DNA of 21,831 nt from Eutrophocola sp964490145 (GTDB lineage Bacteria; Pseudomonadota; Gammaproteobacteria; Pseudomonadales; Pseudohongiellaceae): NCBI GenBank assembly GCA_964490145.1, contig CAZBBS010000049.1:1-21831 (forward strand), given 5' to 3'. The notes under the pieces are model-generated. The model was not told where the DNA came from, did no database searches, and saw only the letters and a list, made by a program, of their open reading frames with translations. This document shows positions 6,413-15,762 of this stretch, one piece after another. How positions within the stretch are numbered: position 1 is the stretch's first letter; the number at the start of each line of letters is the position of its first letter. A program made the position numbers and the translations under genes.

Positions 6413-9400
6413 ATGCTAACCTTGCCAGGGGCACAGGCCCTTTCCGCCTTTTCCAGCCACAAGCTGCTGCAGAACATCCAGTCACACCTTCCAGCCGTCA
6501 AGGCAATCCACAGCAAGTTTTACCATTTCATTGATCTGTCAGAGCCACTGACGGATGACGAACTGGAGGTTCTCAAGCGCCTGTTGACCTACGGACCTCG
6601 CACTGAAGAGGATCAGAATGATGAAGAGGGCCATTTTTTCCTGGTGACACCCCGGCCCGGCACCATTTCCCCCTGGTCCAGCAAGGCCACGGATATTGCC
6701 CGCAACTGCGGTCTGGAAAAGCTCAGGCGGGTGGAGAGGGGCATAGGTTTCAGGGTGGAAGTCAGTGATGATGAGATTGACCATGCCCAGCTCAACGCCT
6801 TCCTGTATGACCGGATGACCCAGGCTGTTCTGGGCTCTGTTGAAGAAGCTGAAATCCTGTTTGCTGCTGCAAGTCCCAAGCCGCTGACCAGTGTTGATAT
6901 CCTGGGGGGAGGCAAGCAGGCCCTGGTTGAGGCCAATACGTCCATGGGACTGGCGCTGGCCGAGGATGAAATCGACTACCTGGTTAACAGCTTTCAGGAC
7001 CTCGGGCGCAACCCCAATGACATCGAGCTGATGATGTTTGCCCAGGCCAATTCCGAGCATTGCCGGCACAAGATATTCAATGCCTCATGGACCATTGATG
7101 GCAAGGACCAGGATAAGTCCCTCTTTGCGATGATCCGGAACACGCATGAATGCAACAATGAAGGCATCCTGTCTGCATACAAGGACAACGCTGCTGTCTT
7201 CACCGGGTTCACCGCTGGGCGTTTTTTTCCTGATCCGGGTTCCAGGCAGTTTGCCTTCCATGAAGAACCCATCCACATCCTGGCAAAGGTTGAAACCCAT
7301 AACCACCCGACTGCAATCGCTCCCTATCCTGGTGCCTCTACAGGCTCTGGTGGAGAGATTCGTGACGAGGGTGCAACCGGTATTGGTGGTAAACCCAAGG
7401 CCGGACTGTCCGGTTTCAGTGTTTCCAACCTGAAGATTCCGGGGTTTGAGCAGGCCTGGGAAAAGGATTATGGCAAGCCGTCACATATCGTATCCGCCCT
7501 CGACATCATGCTTGAGGGGCCCATTGGCGGCGCTGCTTTCAACAATGAATACGGGCGTCCCAACCTGTGCGGCTATTTCCGGACCTATGAGCAAAGCGCC
7601 GCTGACGGTGTACGCGGTTACCACAAGCCCATCATGATTGCCGGCGGGGTCGGCAATATCCGTGAACCGCATGTCCAGAAAAAAGAAATTCCGGTTGGTG
7701 CAAACCTGATTGTCCTGGGTGGGCCAGCCATGCTGATCGGCCTGGGGGGCGGGGCAGCTTCATCCATGGCCTCGGGCGCCAGCAGTGAGGATCTGGATTT
7801 TGCCTCTGTACAGCGCGATAACGCCGAAATGGAACGCCGTTGCCAGGAGGTCATTGACCAGTGCTGGCAATTGGGTGACGACAACCCCATCAGCTTTATT
7901 CATGATGTGGGTGCCGGTGGTCTGTCAAATGCACTGCCAGAACTGGTGAAGGACGGAGACCGCGGCGGTCACTTCCAGCTGCGGGATGTACCCAATGCTG
8001 AGCCAGGCATGTCACCCCTGGAAATCTGGTGCAACGAGGCCCAGGAACGCTATGTCCTGGCAGTCCCTGATGACAGGCTGACGGCTTTCCAGCAAATCTG
8101 CGGCAGGGAGCGTTGTCCGTTTGCCGTGGTCGGTAAAGCCCGTGAAGAGATGCATCTGATACTGGAAGACAATCATTTCAATAATGAGCCAATTGATTTG
8201 CCAATGTCAGTCCTGTTCGGCAAGCCGCCAAAAATGCATCGTGATGTGAAAACAGTGAAGCCGGAGCTGAATCCTGTGGATGTCAGCACGATCGATCTTG
8301 CAGACGCAGCCGAGCGGGTACTCATGCTGCCCACCGTGGCGAGCAAAAGCTTCCTGATAACCATTGGTGATCGCTGCGTAACCGGTATGGTGACTCGAGA
8401 CCAGATGGTGGGTCCCTGGCAGGTGCCGGTGGCCGATGCCGCAGTGACAGCCATGTCCTACGACAGCTATTTTGGTGAAGCCATGTCCATGGGAGAGCGG
8501 ACACCGCTGGCCCTGGTTAATGCCCCGGCCTCTGGCAGGATGGCTGTGGCTGAGGCTATTACCAATATCGCGAGCGCAAGGATAAAACGGATCAGTGATA
8601 TTCGTCTGTCAGCCAACTGGATGGCCCCGGCGGGTTATCCGGGTGAAGACAGCAACCTCTACGAAACTGTCAATGCCGTTGGCATGGAGCTGTGCCCTGA
8701 ACTGGGCATTACCATCCCGGTAGGCAAGGATTCCATGTCGATGCGTACTGTCTGGGAAGAGAGCGGTCAGCAAAAGAGCGTGACAGCGCCACTGTCCCTG
8801 ATTATTTCCGCTTTCGCACCGGTTCTCGATATTCGCAAAACCCTCACGCCACAGCTGCACCTTGACCGGGGGGCCAGCGAGTTGATCCTGATCGACCTGG
8901 GGCTTGGCAGCAATCGTCTGGGGGGCTCAGCACTTGCCCAGGTTTACAACCAGGTTGGTGATGAAGTACCTGACCTTCACAGTGCCAGCGATCTGAAAGC
9001 TTTCTTTGGGCTGATCCAGGACGCGATGGAAGAGGGGATTCTGCAGGCCTATCACGACCGCTCTGATGGCGGACTTTTTGCCACGCTGGTGGAAATGGCC
9101 TTTGCAGGGCGTTGCGGCCTGGACATTGAGTTGGCTGAATGCGGCAATCAGGGACATATTCTGGACACCCTGTTCAATGAAGAACTGGGCGCCGTCGTGC
9201 AGGTGCTGGAAAAGGATCTGTCGCGTTTCCGGCAACTGGCGGATGAGGCCGGTTTGCTTGATGTCTGCTGCAACCTGGGCCAGCCCATAGCGGGTGGCAG
9301 TATTCGTTTCTCTTTACAGCAAGAGCTGGTTCTTGCAAATACCCGCGCCCATTACCAGCAGTTGTGGGCCAGTACCAGCCACCAGATTCAGCGTATGCGG

Positions 9401-10300
9401 GACAACGCCGAGTGTGCGGATGCAGAATTCAACAGCATCCTGGATGATGCCAATCCGGGGCTGCAGTCCTCGCTGACCTATGATCCGGCTGAGGATATCA
9501 GTGCACCGTTTATTGCCTTGCAGCGACGACCCAGAATTGCCATTCTCAGGGAACAGGGGGTTAACTCCCAGATGGAAATGGCGGCGGCTTTCCACAAGGC
9601 GGGTTTTGATGGCATAGATGTCCACATGAGCGACATCATTTCAGGCGCTGTGACCCTGGATAACTTCAACGTTCTGGCCGCCTGTGGTGGCTTTTCCTAC
9701 GGGGACGTTCTGGGTGCCGGAGAAGGCTGGGCCAAATCCATTCTGTTCAACGAGGCCGCCAGGAAACAGTTTGCGGACTTCTTCAATCGTGACACCACAC
9801 TGGCCCTGGGCGTGTGTAATGGCTGCCAGATGCTGTCCAACCTGCATGAGCTGATTCCGGGTACTGGACACTGGCCGCACTTTGTCCGCAACCGGTCAGA
9901 ACAGTTTGAGGGGCGGACCGCATTGGTCAAGGTGGCAGATTCCAAATCTGCTTTCCTGGCTGGAATGGCGGGTTCAGTATTCCCCATCGGCTGTGCCCAT
10001 GGTGAAGGCCGGGCAGAGTTCTCATCACCGGCAGCGGCTGAAGCCGCACTGGCCAGTGGTAATGTCGCTCTGCAGTTTGTCGACAACTATGGCAAAGTCA
10101 CCGGAACATATCCGGCCAATCCCAACGGTTCACCGTCTGGCATTACCGGCCTGTGCAACGACGATGGTCGTTTCACCATCATGATGCCTCATCCGGAACG
10201 TGTAGCCCGGGCAGTCTGTAATTCGTGGCAGGCGGATGAGTGGGGTGAGGATAGCCCAACCATGCGGATGTTTCGCAATGCCCGGGTCTGGCTGGGATAA
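6413..10300 (+). CDS. purL: Phosphoribosylformylglycinamidine synthase (FGAM synthetase)
   Basis: This enzyme catalyses step 4 of purine biosynthesis: FGAR + ATP + glutamine + H2O give FGAM + ADP + Pi + glutamate. At 1295 residues it is the large single-chain form typical of gammaproteobacteria. Order: N-terminal PurS-like domain (about 1-150), linker, FGAM synthetase ATPase domains (about 200-1000, with LGRNPNDIELMMFAQANSEHCRHK, KVETHNHPTAI and GGAASSMASG), and a C-terminal class I glutaminase (about 1030-1295). The glutaminase triad is C1135 in LGVCNGCQM, H1260 and E1262 in HPER, the same numbers as in the Salmonella enzyme. The start at 6413 (MLTLPGAQALSAF) aligns with enterobacterial PurL. 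No strong Shine-Dalgarno is visible before it (GCG precedes ATG). It is transcribed alone. A PurR box is not evident in the 430-nt upstream region, which instead holds the sigma-54/NtrC elements facing the other way. Confidence 0.98.
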   Translation: MLTLPGAQALSAFSSHKLLQNIQSHLPAVKAIHSKFYHFIDLSEPLTDDELEVLKRLLTYGPRTEEDQNDEEGHFFLVTPRPGTISPWSSKATDIARNCGLEKLRRVERGIGFRVEVSDDEIDHAQLNAFLYDRMTQAVLGSVEEAEILFAAASPKPLTSVDILGGGKQALVEANTSMGLALAEDEIDYLVNSFQDLGRNPNDIELMMFAQANSEHCRHKIFNASWTIDGKDQDKSLFAMIRNTHECNNEGILSAYKDNAAVFTGFTAGRFFPDPGSRQFAFHEEPIHILAKVETHNHPTAIAPYPGASTGSGGEIRDEGATGIGGKPKAGLSGFSVSNLKIPGFEQAWEKDYGKPSHIVSALDIMLEGPIGGAAFNNEYGRPNLCGYFRTYEQSAADGVRGYHKPIMIAGGVGNIREPHVQKKEIPVGANLIVLGGPAMLIGLGGGAASSMASGASSEDLDFASVQRDNAEMERRCQEVIDQCWQLGDDNPISFIHDVGAGGLSNALPELVKDGDRGGHFQLRDVPNAEPGMSPLEIWCNEAQERYVLAVPDDRLTAFQQICGRERCPFAVVGKAREEMHLILEDNHFNNEPIDLPMSVLFGKPPKMHRDVKTVKPELNPVDVSTIDLADAAERVLMLPTVASKSFLITIGDRCVTGMVTRDQMVGPWQVPVADAAVTAMSYDSYFGEAMSMGERTPLALVNAPASGRMAVAEAITNIASARIKRISDIRLSANWMAPAGYPGEDSNLYETVNAVGMELCPELGITIPVGKDSMSMRTVWEESGQQKSVTAPLSLIISAFAPVLDIRKTLTPQLHLDRGASELILIDLGLGSNRLGGSALAQVYNQVGDEVPDLHSASDLKAFFGLIQDAMEEGILQAYHDRSDGGLFATLVEMAFAGRCGLDIELAECGNQGHILDTLFNEELGAVVQVLEKDLSRFRQLADEAGLLDVCCNLGQPIAGGSIRFSLQQELVLANTRAHYQQLWASTSHQIQRMRDNAECADAEFNSILDDANPGLQSSLTYDPAEDISAPFIALQRRPRIAILREQGVNSQMEMAAAFHKAGFDGIDVHMSDIISGAVTLDNFNVLAACGGFSYGDVLGAGEGWAKSILFNEAARKQFADFFNRDTTLALGVCNGCQMLSNLHELIPGTGHWPHFVRNRSEQFEGRTALVKVADSKSAFLAGMAGSVFPIGCAHGEGRAEFSSPAAAEAALASGNVALQFVDNYGKVTGTYPANPNGSPSGITGLCNDDGRFTIMMPHPERVARAVCNSWQADEWGEDSPTMRMFRNARVWLG

Positions 10301-10353
10301 GAGTCTGTACTGAAAAGCCTGAAATGTCTGCCGGACAGATGTTCTACTGTTGA

Positions 10354-10839
10354 TTACGATTTCAGGGTTTTCTGGGTTTCCGTGATTTTCTGAATCACGA
10401 AGGGATGATATTCAATGGCTTCCTGCAGGTTGTTGATGATGTGATTCCGGAAGCCTTCCTGCATCACTTTCTTGCCTTCAATGCTGTCATGGGCAAACCA
10501 AAGCCGGGTCATCAGGTCCACGTAGTATCCCAGCCTGAGCAGGATGGCGTACTGGTTCTCGATAATGTCGGCCAGCTCATACCCGATGATGTCCGGAAGA
10601 TCCCCGCCTGTTGTGGCCGTTTCCCAGGCAATCGTGCTGATGTAGAAGCTTTTCCCGAAGTGGGTGTTTTCGTAGGCCGGCTTGGCATTCTCAAGGGCAA
10701 AAAAATTGTCCTCCAGTTCCCCGTAAATATTGTGCAGGATTATCTTGGCGCGCCGATGCTTCTGGTGAATTTCCTGCTGGCGGTCGATGTACAGGGCGCC
10801 CACACCGCCAACCACCACGCCGATCAGTGTGGCAATCAT
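10354..10839 (-). CDS. Small membrane-anchored protein of unknown function
   Basis: The protein has 161 residues from ATG at 10839. A TTG three codons upstream (10848) is also possible, and neither has a clear Shine-Dalgarno. Residues 1-16 (MIATLIGVVVGGVGAL) form one transmembrane helix with glycine spacing that could promote helix packing. The rest, starting YIDRQQEIHQKHRRAK, is a predicted mostly helical soluble domain rich in charged and aromatic residues, with no recognisable motif. Positive residues directly after the helix suggest the soluble part faces the cytoplasm. It begins 48 nt after the DUF3604 stop on the same strand, so it may be the last gene of that operon. It converges on purL with 53 nt between the stops. 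I do not recognise the family. Confidence 0.65.
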   Translation of the reverse strand: MIATLIGVVVGGVGALYIDRQQEIHQKHRRAKIILHNIYGELEDNFFALENAKPAYENTHFGKSFYISTIAWETATTGGDLPDIIGYELADIIENQYAILLRLGYYVDLMTRLWFAHDSIEGKKVMQEGFRNHIINNLQEAIEYHPFVIQKITETQKTLKS

Positions 10840-10887
10840 TTCGGGCAATGCCTGTTACAGTAACTCCATGTCAGTTCACCAACATTA

Positions 10888-12756
10888 TCAGGGGTTGTAA
10901 AAGACCGGTGATGTCCACGCTCTTTCCTGCAGGGTGGCCGGTACATCCTTGGACAGGGGCAGGCCATTGTTCACGGCCAGGTAGGTACTCCAGCGCGGCG
11001 TGGGAATCTCCAGCACGCGGGCATAGTAAATGGCAGCCTGCCCGGGATCAAATTCCGGATCTGACCATTCTCCAATCAGGGACACTGCGCCAATGGTGTT
11101 GGTGAACGTGGCGGTGGTCGTGTCCACGGTATTGCCCACAGGCGGCAGTTTGCCGGTGTCCGGATCAACCTGCCTGTCACCGGCCCAGAGGGCATCAAAG
11201 ACTTTTTCCCGGGCCTCGCCATCCTCAAGCCAGATCTTTACCACCTGGATCCGGTCAATGTTGCCGGAGTCGGGATCTTTCAGGGCCTGGAGGATAAAGC
11301 GGGGTACCTGTCCCGATGGCAGATCGGAACCCATCGCGACGCCTTTTTCATAGGCCTGGTTTACCCAGTTGCTGTCCTTCGTCATGCCCTCAGGATAATC
11401 GCCTGCAAATAATCGAACCTGCATGCGAGGACCCGAGGTGGCAAACACCTCCCGTCTCTTCAGGGCGGCAAAAATGGACTCGCGGGTATTCTCTTCGGCC
11501 CAGACACCGGTCAGGCCGCTGGCGCTCATGACGGTAGTGGGTGTACCCATCACAGGGTTTATCGAGGTAAGTACGCGATTCGGGTCTGTCTGTTCGTCAG
11601 TACTTCCCAGGCCGCCCGGGAAATTGAATTCTTCGGCGGAGGTCAGGCCGGAATGAAAGTCGGAACTGCCAATCAGACCAAAAACGAAGGGATTGCTGCC
11701 CAGAGACTCCTGTAATTGGAGACCGCGCTTGAAGGCTGTGCGGACAAATCCGCCAGCCAGATCCACGCCTTCATCCCCGACACCCCATTCCAGGAGTTCA
11801 AACCCGGCAAACTCATCGGTAGGAGAAAATTCCGGGCGTGTTTCGCTGGTGCCCTTGTTCTGTGTGATCTCCACCAGTCGTTCCAGCCGACTGCGGCGCT
11901 GGGCATAGGCGGCAGTAAGGTCATTGCCATAGGAATCCTTGAAGGCAAACATCAGTCCGTGGCTGAGGTTGGAATTATGAGGGATCAGTACCAGGTCCCT
12001 GCCAGCGTCAATTTGGGCTTCGGCATAAGTCCACAGGTCCTCGGGTTTCATGGACTCAATGGCACTGTAGGGCATTTCAGGAAAATCCGGCCCTTTGAAT
12101 ATCACGTTACGATGCATGTGGGCCCCACCTGGCATCGGTGACCATTCAAAGGCCACAAACGTTGTGAATTCTCCCGGCCGGTAATATTTCTCGGCAGCAT
12201 CCATTTGATTCTGCCAATTCGTAGTAATGACTTCATCAGTCACAAATTCCGGAATGGGCTCGGCACCCCGAAAGCCGGCAGTGGAGAAAACCCGCATGAA
12301 GTCCATGACGTTTTTGCTCTTTTCAGCAAGGTCCGCTGGCCAGGAAGTATCGCTGAATGGCCCCTGGGGATCGCTGGCGGCCTTTGCCACACCCAGATAT
12401 TCAGCGTGGTCGGTAACGGCCAGGAAGTCGAGTGGTGCCTGACGCTGGACGGGTCTGCCAAAATACTCCACGGCTTCACCCTGGGCAAAACGATAGGCGT
12501 CTTCCGGCGTGGTATTGGTGGCTGAGGAGGCAGCATCGAACGAGTTTCCGGTGTGAAGGTGCAAATCCCCGAACAGGGCGCGACGCGACACGGGATCGAC
12601 AACCGGTGCCGGTGCCATGGTAGTGGCTGTCTCTGCCTTGGCTTTGTTGTCCATCATGGCAGTTGTTTCTGTTTTGGCAGAATCCGTACAGGCAGACAGT
12701 AATGCCAGGCTGGCGGCCAGTGGTGTGAGTGCTTGGGCAAAATTGAATCTATTCAT
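10888..12756 (-). CDS. DUF3604 lipoprotein, PHP-like putative metal-dependent hydrolase
   Basis: The protein has 622 residues. The N-terminus has a lipoprotein signal (LALLSAC, lipidated C23), so the protein is anchored in the periplasm or outer membrane. Putative metal ligands of a PHP-like TIM barrel are visible in order: GDLHLHTGNSFDA, FLAVTDHAEYLG, AHMHRNVIF, VLIPHNSNLS and GSSDFHSGLTSAEE. These H-x-H, D-H and D-F-H motifs and the overall length match DUF3604. Family members have no well-established substrate that I know of and are often found beside exported hydrolases. The start codon overlaps the end of the upstream isomerase gene by 8 nt, giving translational coupling. That coupling suggests the parvulin may assist folding of this protein, which is inference from position only. 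Confidence 0.88.
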   Translation of the reverse strand: MNRFNFAQALTPLAASLALLSACTDSAKTETTAMMDNKAKAETATTMAPAPVVDPVSRRALFGDLHLHTGNSFDAASSATNTTPEDAYRFAQGEAVEYFGRPVQRQAPLDFLAVTDHAEYLGVAKAASDPQGPFSDTSWPADLAEKSKNVMDFMRVFSTAGFRGAEPIPEFVTDEVITTNWQNQMDAAEKYYRPGEFTTFVAFEWSPMPGGAHMHRNVIFKGPDFPEMPYSAIESMKPEDLWTYAEAQIDAGRDLVLIPHNSNLSHGLMFAFKDSYGNDLTAAYAQRRSRLERLVEITQNKGTSETRPEFSPTDEFAGFELLEWGVGDEGVDLAGGFVRTAFKRGLQLQESLGSNPFVFGLIGSSDFHSGLTSAEEFNFPGGLGSTDEQTDPNRVLTSINPVMGTPTTVMSASGLTGVWAEENTRESIFAALKRREVFATSGPRMQVRLFAGDYPEGMTKDSNWVNQAYEKGVAMGSDLPSGQVPRFILQALKDPDSGNIDRIQVVKIWLEDGEAREKVFDALWAGDRQVDPDTGKLPPVGNTVDTTTATFTNTIGAVSLIGEWSDPEFDPGQAAIYYARVLEIPTPRWSTYLAVNNGLPLSKDVPATLQERAWTSPVFYNP

Positions 12757-13612
12757 GGCTGTAGCTTTTCACTATTTGATAGTTTTCGGAATATTGCTGG
12801 TATTGATCGGCAGCCTGTACTGCCTGCAGGTCCTCCCTGTAGGCAGCCAGGACCTGTTGCCTTATGGATGCAAAATCAGGCAGGCGTGAAGGGGTTCTCT
12901 CCTCTATGAACAGCAAATGCCAGCCATAGCCAGAGGGCAGGGGGCCAGTCCAGATACCGGGACTGGCGGAAAACAGCGCCTCGGAAAAGGCGGTGTCACC
13001 AAACAACTGCTTGGCCGACTGCAAATTCATGTCCAGATAACTGGATTGCAACATGAACGGGTCGGCAAGATCTTCAGACTGTTCGGGATAACCGGATCCC
13101 TCAGTGAGTAACGCCAGGCTTTTGTTTGCACGATGACGTGCAGATTCAAGACTATCCCTGTCTGGACTGAAGTACAGGTGCCTGAATGATACCAGTGCCG
13201 GAAGGTGGAACTGATCCTCATGCTGCCTGAACCAGTCAAGCAATTCAGCTTCTTCAGGTACTCGGGTCTGTGCCGTGGCATTCACCAGGTACTCCAGTTT
13301 CTGGATAAGCCGGCGACGCACTATTTCGTCATTCTGTGCCAGATTCATGGCCATGGCTTCCCGGTAGAGCACTTCATCGCGAATGTAATTGTCGACAAGG
13401 GTATCAAGGATGTCAGGTGTGGGGTATTCACCCATCTGGGTCCGGTAGAGGGAACTGAGTGACGTACGAACCCCGTCATCGATAATAATGGTATTGCCCG
13501 TGATACCGTCATGTTGTCTGTACAGGGCCAGAACAAACAGCAGGATCCCCGCTACCAGGAAGTGCAACAGGGGTTCACGTAAATATCGACTCATGGAAAC
13601 TGTCATTGGCAT
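12749..13612 (-). CDS. Membrane-anchored parvulin-like peptidylprolyl isomerase
   Basis: The protein has 287 residues. One N-terminal transmembrane helix (LLHFLVAGILLFVLALY, about residues 15-31) anchors a periplasmic chaperone-like region. A SurA/PpiD-type helical part follows (DILDTLVDNYIRDEVLYREAMAMNL, then EIVRRRLIQKLEYL). The parvulin (PpiC) domain covers about 125-245 (VSFRHLYFS, then GPLPSGYGWHLLFIEERTP). It would catalyse cis-trans isomerisation of prolyl bonds or act mainly as a holdase. Three possible ATG starts (13612, 13606, 13594) exist and none has a clear Shine-Dalgarno. I kept the first. It lies 39 nt after the cytochrome gene and overlaps the DUF3604 gene by 8 nt, so the three are one operon. 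I recall similar isomerases next to DUF3604 genes in other proteobacteria. Confidence 0.85.
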   Translation of the reverse strand: MPMTVSMSRYLREPLLHFLVAGILLFVLALYRQHDGITGNTIIIDDGVRTSLSSLYRTQMGEYPTPDILDTLVDNYIRDEVLYREAMAMNLAQNDEIVRRRLIQKLEYLVNATAQTRVPEEAELLDWFRQHEDQFHLPALVSFRHLYFSPDRDSLESARHRANKSLALLTEGSGYPEQSEDLADPFMLQSSYLDMNLQSAKQLFGDTAFSEALFSASPGIWTGPLPSGYGWHLLFIEERTPSRLPDFASIRQQVLAAYREDLQAVQAADQYQQYSENYQIVKSYSHE

Positions 13613-13651
13613 GGGATTTACAACAGCGGATCACCAAGGGTTGGCACTGGC

Positions 13652-14242
13652 TCAAATACCTGCCCGGTACCAGTAGTTGGCATGACAGGCTTCACAGGCT
13701 TCATCCAGGTTGGCACCGTATTCAGACAGTTTGTCGGTATCCCGGGCGTCGATAGCGCCGAGGACGTTTTTGGCTGCATTCTGCAGCCCTCTGGCGAAGC
13801 CAACCCACGACAGCCGGTCAGCAGCCAGCTTCGCCTCCACTTCTTCCGGCGTGAATTCATAGTCGGGAAATTCCCCTTGCGCACCTGGTGGCGCAACTTT
13901 TCGGCCTGGCATCATCAGGGCGTTGCTGCCCTCGATGATACCGATGGCGTTGGCACGCAGGGAGGCCCAATCCTCATCGGTTTCCGGTACGTATTCGATG
14001 ATGCCATTGCTGTCTGACACGACCTTCACGGAATTCCAGATGGCATCGGCATTGATATCCACCAATGTGGCCATGATTTCACGTATGCTCAGCGATATGT
14101 CATAAGTGGTGGCTTCAACCGGAGCCACATTTGGAGACGTGGTCTGGGGCGGTGTTGCAGGCTGTTCCGAACAGGAGGTCAGCAGGGCGGCCAGTGGCAA
14201 GGCGGTCATCAAGGCGGTCATCAATGCAGGGAAATTTGGCAT
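13652..14242 (-). CDS. Cytochrome c'-like (c556-type) lipoprotein
   Basis: The protein has 196 residues from ATG at 14242. A lipoprotein signal ends in LLTSC (lipidated C24). A Pro/Thr linker and a helical domain follow, ending with a single haem-binding motif C183-E-A-C186-H187 ten residues from the C-terminus. A C-terminal CxxCH in an all-helical domain is the layout of class II cytochromes c' and c556, which form a four-helix bundle. The periplasmic role could be electron transfer or gas binding. The reading frame is open 27 codons further upstream, but the signal peptide fixes the start here, with a weak GGA about 8 nt before it. It heads the operon with the isomerase and DUF3604 protein and is divergent from regB/regA, whose redox signalling may control it. 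Haem attachment would need the cytochrome c maturation system. Confidence 0.85.
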   Translation of the reverse strand: MPNFPALMTALMTALPLAALLTSCSEQPATPPQTTSPNVAPVEATTYDISLSIREIMATLVDINADAIWNSVKVVSDSNGIIEYVPETDEDWASLRANAIGIIEGSNALMMPGRKVAPPGAQGEFPDYEFTPEEVEAKLAADRLSWVGFARGLQNAAKNVLGAIDARDTDKLSEYGANLDEACEACHANYWYRAGI

Positions 14243-14291
14243 GGTTTCATTCCGGGTAATATGCACCTGTAATTTATAGCAGATTTTGGCT

Positions 14292-14315
14292 GGCAATAAA
14301 CGCGCGTTTACAGCC
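14292..14315. promoter_or_regulatory. Palindromic operator candidate between cytochrome operon and regB
   Basis: The core TAAACGCGCGTTTA (14297-14310) is a perfect 14-bp palindrome. GGC and GCC arms two bases further out on each side extend it to 24 nt. It sits about 50 nt before the cytochrome start and 57 nt before the regB ATG, where it could act on both promoters. Whether RegA or another dimeric regulator binds it cannot be told from sequence. Confidence 0.5.
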
Positions 14316-14371
14316 TCTTGCATACTTGTTTGTCATGTTTGTCATTGGTCAGACACGCAGTTTTTGCGAGA

Positions 14372-15715
14372 ATGCAACGTTTACACCCGACAGAGAAAGG
14401 TATTTTGCCCACTACACGTTTTTTTCCTCTCGCCGCCGCCCAGCAGAACCTCAAACGTCTGCTGGTGATCAGACTGATCGTATTCACCTGTCAGTTTCTG
14501 GCATTGCTTTATGCGTGGCTGATTCTCTCCCTGGACTTGAGCTACATCGCCATATCCACGGTGATGGCGGTGGTAGTGGCAGTGAATGCCGGAGTTGTCT
14601 TGCGCCTGCGCAAGCAGGTCAGTATCAGCAACCAGGTTTTTCTGTATCACCTGTTGTTTGACATCGCTGCCCTCAGCATGTTGCTGTATCTGGGGGGCGG
14701 AGCCAGCAATCCGTTTGTGTCATTTTTCCTGGTGCCCATTACCATCTCAGCGGCTATTTTACCGTGGAAGCACACCTGGCTTATTGCAGCACTTTCCCTG
14801 CTGGCCTATACCGTCCTGTTGTTTTTTTACCAGCCTCTGGACGTACTGATGCCGGAAGCCATGGATCCAATGAGTCATGACATGGAAATGGCAAATGAAG
14901 AGTGGGGTATCAGCCTGCATATCCTGGGGATGTGGTTCAACTTTCTGGTCAGTGCTGTCCTGATTACCTATTTCGTGGTGCAAATGGCAGAAGCGATGCG
15001 TGGACAGGAAAGCCTGCTCAATCGCTACCGGGAAGAAAACCTGAGAAATGAGCAGATTCTGGCGGTAGCAACACAGGCTGCGGGTACTGCCCACGAATTG
15101 GGGACCCCCCTGAACACCATGGCTATTCTGGTCACTGAAATGGCGCAGGAATATGAGGGAAATGAGGCGCTTGGGCAGGATCTGCGCATGCTCGACACAC
15201 AGCTTCGAGCCTGTCGTCAGTCGCTTAAGGAGCTGGTCAGCAGAGCTGATTTCAAACGCAATGGTAGTGGACAGGCAACAGACGTGACGCACTTTGTGGA
15301 GATGATTTGGGATCAGTGGCGTCTGCTCAGGCCTGAAGTGACCCTGGATATCCAGATCAGCTCACCAGGAGAGTCACCGGCAATTCTGGTAGATGTCACT
15401 CTGCAACAGGCCGTGATGAATATCCTCAATAATGCAGCGGATGCCAGTCCCAAGAAGGTAGAGCTGATGGCCAGCTGGGATGGCTCATACTGGTCGCTGA
15501 GTGTTCGTGATTATGGTGATGGAATTCGTGGTGAACTCATGGCTAATCTGGGTTCGGGTATAATCTCAGGCAAGGAAAATGGTCTCGGCGTGGGTTTGAT
15601 GCTTACCCAGGCCAGTATCAGCCGACTGGGTGGGCAGATCGACATGCACACTCACTCTCAGGGGGGGACTGTTATCGAGATTCGGCTGCCCTACGATACC
15701 CGGATGGCATCTTGA
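14372..15715 (+). CDS. regB: RegB/PrrB family redox-sensing histidine kinase
   Basis: The protein has 447 residues from ATG at 14372. In-frame TTG codons at 14318 and about 14405 are alternative starts, and the true start is uncertain. Six predicted transmembrane helices occupy about residues 30-205. They include the RegB-specific quinone-binding block GGGASNPF (108-115). The phosphorylated histidine is H241 in AGTAHELGTPLNT, the hallmark H-box of this family. A cysteine at 281 in QLRACRQSLKEL matches the position of the redox-active cysteine of RegB. The ATPase domain shows the N box NILNNAADAS, DYGDGI and GLGVGL. It senses the ubiquinone pool and redox state and phosphorylates RegA, encoded 47 nt downstream. 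In this bacterium it would act as a respiratory regulator, since no photosynthesis genes are in view. Confidence 0.93.
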   Translation: MQRLHPTEKGILPTTRFFPLAAAQQNLKRLLVIRLIVFTCQFLALLYAWLILSLDLSYIAISTVMAVVVAVNAGVVLRLRKQVSISNQVFLYHLLFDIAALSMLLYLGGGASNPFVSFFLVPITISAAILPWKHTWLIAALSLLAYTVLLFFYQPLDVLMPEAMDPMSHDMEMANEEWGISLHILGMWFNFLVSAVLITYFVVQMAEAMRGQESLLNRYREENLRNEQILAVATQAAGTAHELGTPLNTMAILVTEMAQEYEGNEALGQDLRMLDTQLRACRQSLKELVSRADFKRNGSGQATDVTHFVEMIWDQWRLLRPEVTLDIQISSPGESPAILVDVTLQQAVMNILNNAADASPKKVELMASWDGSYWSLSVRDYGDGIRGELMANLGSGIISGKENGLGVGLMLTQASISRLGGQIDMHTHSQGGTVIEIRLPYDTRMAS

Positions 15716-15762
15716 TACATTCTGGTGTAACGCATTATCAACAGGGGATTCATACTGAGGTT

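Noticed and set aside
10301..10353. TGTC-TGCCG-GACA hairpin between purL and the convergent gene as terminator
   Set aside because: The stem is only 4-5 bp and lacks a T tract in either direction.
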